Shown piece after piece: positions 61,663 to 64,000 of a stretch of 64,000 nucleotides of DNA. A program made the translations under genes and the position numbers. The notes below the pieces were generated by a model, which saw nothing but the letters and a program-made list of their open reading frames with translations, was not told where the DNA came from and did not search any database. How positions within the stretch are numbered: position 1 is the stretch's first letter; every line of letters begins with the position of its first letter. Origin of the DNA: Malus domestica (Eukaryota; Streptophyta; Magnoliopsida; Rosales; Rosaceae); the NCBI RefSeq assembly GCF_042453785.1, contig NC_091663.1, positions 36,167,001-36,231,000 on the forward strand, given 5' to 3'.

Positions 61663-61876
61663 AAGAATATTTCTTCCTCATGTTCAATAAACTTAGTTAG
61701 AGGTAATTCACTTAAATTTTGGTTCCAAGTTGTAGAAAGAGAGCTTTTCATTCTTTCTTTGTATTTATTTCTACAATCTGCATTACTGCAATATTTAGAC
61801 TAAGCATATAAAAAAATTTCTAACATGAACATATTCTATAAATTGCTCTATGTGCGGAGAAGAGGATACTCAAGTA

Positions 61877-62774
61877 CAGGCCCAATTTGGGCAGGGCGAC
61901 TGTCCGGGGCCCAAAAAAATTGGGGGCACCAAATTTATTAGGGTGATATATTTATATATGTTTTTATAAGAGTTTAAATTTATAAAATTTGGTTTAGTGA
62001 CAAAGGAATTTAACTAGAATTTGTGGTTTTGTTGTTTAAAATTAATGAGGAGGCCTTAGATTCAAAACACCATGTGTGCTTATTTACATTTCATTTTTTA
62101 CAAATTTATTTTCATAACAGTATAAATTTATAAAATTTGGCTAAATGATCAAGAAGTTTAATTAGAAGTAATGGTTTTCGTTGTTTAAAATTAACGAGAG
62201 GTCCTAAGTTCGAAATGTTATGTGCATGTTTATTTTATTTTTCAATTTTTACAAATTTTTGTTTGGTTGTTAATTTATTTAATAGCTAGTAGCTACGTGG
62301 GTTGCTATTTTTAAATATCCGTTCCAATTCAATTTTAATCTTCAACAAAAAGTAATGCGTAGACTAAATTTGCAAATAATATTACGTGTCATCCAAAATG
62401 TTTAATTTAGTGTTAATTCATTACTTATACATATCCTTAAAGACTTGAAAACATTATTATTATTTTAGTCTTATATTGACGAGATTAGTAAATAAGAAAA
62501 AATATCTCACGATTTATACAAAAACACTTTAAAAGTTCACATGGAAAACAAAACTCATAATCTATCTACTTGTAAGCTTGAAGTTTTTTGGTTTCCTTCT
62601 CTCGATACAAAATAAATTAGTTATTCCGTGTTTCCAAATTATTGAGTTTGAAGTGTTTTTCTAAATATAATTTTATCGATGTCTTACGTGTGAAAGAAAA
62701 TAAATTATTTATATGAAGTGAGAGCACATTTTTTTGCATCGCCCAGGACCTCAAAAATATCTAGACCGGCCCTG
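61877..62774. mobile_element. hAT-like non-autonomous element (898 bp)
   Basis: Ends caggccc... and its counterpart ...ggccctg, with inverted 'cagggc' and 'ctgggcgatgc' phrases, as in hAT elements. The 8-bp target-site duplication is ctcaa(g/a)ta (61869-61876 and 62775-62782; one mismatch). Inside, a unit of about 140 bp with 'ttgtttaaaattaa.gaggcc' occurs twice. No transposase frame. Confidence 0.75.
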
Positions 62775-63030
62775 CTCAAATAATGGTGCACCAAGACATA
62801 TAGTAAAGCTACTTCATTAAAAATAGGAAACATGGTTTAGGTTACAAGCTATAGCTGATCAAATCTTACAGAATACAATACACATGAAACACTACATAAG
62901 TATTTTAAGGAGGAAAAACAAGAGCACTACATAGACTTTTTTAATACAAAGCTCACTACAGTACTAATTTGAGCCAGTTTATTTTTATTTTCAACATGAT
63001 ATTTGAGTAGTTAACTAATTAAGACATAGT

Positions 63031-63330
63031 CTACTGCTGGTAAGGCTTCAGCTTTGGGATCAGCTGGCCTTTTAGGTGGAGGGACATGACTTCGTTGGTC
63101 GATCCAATGAGATTTCCACCTATGAACACAGCGGGCACTGGCGCGGTACACCCCATCCTCGTAAGAGCCTTCTCCATTTCCCGGCCCTCGGGATCTTGGT
63201 CAATCTCATGAACCACAGGACTCACCCCAATTTCTTGGAATAGAATTTTGACTGCGTAACACAGGCAACATGAGCTCTTGCTAAAAATCACCACACCCTT
63301 CTCTGATGCCAACCTCATTACTTTGTCCAT
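63031..63330 (-). CDS. CC-type glutaredoxin (ROXY family)
   Basis: A single exon of 99 residues. The active site is CCLC (residues 21-24, in SKSSCCLCYAV), a form of the plant-specific CC-type motif. GSH-binding residues are present: TAPVPAVFIGG (the cis-Pro loop) and GSTNEVMSLH. The C-terminus, KLKPYQQ, lacks the ALWL motif that some ROXYs need to act with TGA factors. CC-type glutaredoxins with CCLC (such as the Arabidopsis GRXS3/4/5/7/8 group) are small, intronless and often nitrate- or nutrient-responsive. No defect. Confidence 0.95.
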   Translation of the reverse strand: MDKVMRLASEKGVVIFSKSSCCLCYAVKILFQEIGVSPVVHEIDQDPEGREMEKALTRMGCTAPVPAVFIGGNLIGSTNEVMSLHLKGQLIPKLKPYQQ

Positions 63331-63596
63331 CTTGGAAAACTTGTTTGATCAGGAATATCTTCCCAATATGGCAAACTTTTGCCTTGAAAGGAAAAGTAAA
63401 CCAAATATGGCAAAGTTTTACCTGAGAATACTTGTTAACTTAAGATTTGATCAAAACCATCGGATCAAATTCAGACTGAACTCGATCCAATGGTTGGATT
63501 GGGTTTTGGAATTAGAAGAGAATTAGATGGGCTAGCTAGAGAGAGGGGTTGAAGGCTTAAGGTTGTTTGCATATTAATTTGAGCTCTCATGCTGGA

Positions 63597-63606
63597 CTAT
63601 TTATAG
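63597..63606 (-). promoter_or_regulatory. Probable TATA box of the glutaredoxin gene
   Basis: On the minus strand this reads CTATAAATAG, about 267 bases upstream of the ATG. No splice site is evident in between, so a leader of about 230 bases is predicted. Confidence 0.65.
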
Positions 63607-64000
63607 AAGCAGCGTTGGGTGTGGACTGCTTGCTTCCTTTCAACAACAAAAATATTCAAAAGAAGATGGTCTTTACTTAGATGCCCTAATAAAAAATCTA
63701 CTTTTTTATGATAAAGACTAGCATGTTCTGTTAGACTGAACAAGTTGCAGATGCTTTTCCTGCATGCAATACATGCTTAGCTACTGATTCAAGTAAAGTG
63801 AAGAGTTGTGCGTTAGGTCAATTGGCGAGGGTAGTGTATATGTCCTATATGTCCTTTGCACACGAATGAAATGAATTAATTAGTTTACTAGATATAATTG
63901 AGTGGTTAAATTGATATATGACACACGTGGATGGCCTATGCACCATTTCTTTTCAGGTTGTGAAGATTTAACCCAAACAAGACCAAATAAATACTCGCTA
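63607..64000. other. Upstream of the glutaredoxin gene
   Basis: AT-rich sequence. A SINE-like A-box fragment ('cgttaggtcaattggcgagg') sits at 63811-63832; no B box follows. No gene is seen. Confidence 0.4.

Noticed and set aside
1-64000. CRISPR array or phage-type defence system
   Set aside because: No regularly spaced direct repeats with unique spacers and no prokaryotic genes; all genes are plant genes with introns.

Overview
The window is nuclear DNA of a dicot. Every protein gene is a plant family with plant-type GT-AG introns, and the spaces between them are packed with LTR retrotransposons, MITEs and SINEs. The mix of repeats (a Cassandra TRIM, an Au-type SINE, and abundant 100-170 bp foldback MITEs) suggests Rosaceae, probably the apple/pear tribe. 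That assignment is inference; I ran no search.

Layout. 1-5450: gene-poor, with a broken heat-shock-factor exon (2394-2638) and MITEs. 5458-10426: a complete, very young Ty1/copia element on the minus strand with identical LTRs and a 1372-codon open frame. 10690-20290: an old segmental duplication. Unit 1 holds a Gly-rich/Cys-rich gene (11028-11822) and a decayed Na+/H+ exchanger 3' end (12350-13270). Unit 2 holds a poly-Gly paralogue (14435-14883) and an intact 13-exon vacuolar-type NHX exchanger (15610-19801, minus). A solo LTR sits beside one NHX splice acceptor and a microsatellite at one NHX donor. 23838-26164: a five-exon tubby-like F-box protein. 27345-29288 (minus): a two-exon nepenthesin-like aspartic protease with an unusual second active site and an amplified promoter block.

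30686-36758: a Cassandra element, a solo LTR, SINEs and AT-rich repeats. 37216-45360: two decayed aspartic-protease copies. The first was split by a young Ale/Retrofit-like copia element (38262-43131) with non-canonical TA..TA LTR ends. The second carries a 300-bp foldback. 45806-48029 (minus): a CONSTANS-like B-box/CCT regulator in four exons. 51003-54193 (minus): a 12-exon CHY/RING E3 ligase resembling MIEL1. 55021-55738 (minus): a three-exon membrane-anchored ubiquitin-fold protein, with a 131/261-bp tandem repeat upstream. 60311-62774: an Au-like SINE, a Mutator-like element with 9-bp TSD, and a hAT-like element with 8-bp TSD. 63031-63330 (minus): an intronless CC-type glutaredoxin.

The genes form no operon-like unit. 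They are independent housekeeping or regulatory genes (ion and pH homeostasis, ubiquitin system, light/flowering-type transcription, redox). Exon boundaries were placed by hand from splice consensus and reading phase; all joined CDSs close in phase. I see no tRNA or rRNA gene, CRISPR array or bacterial-type feature.
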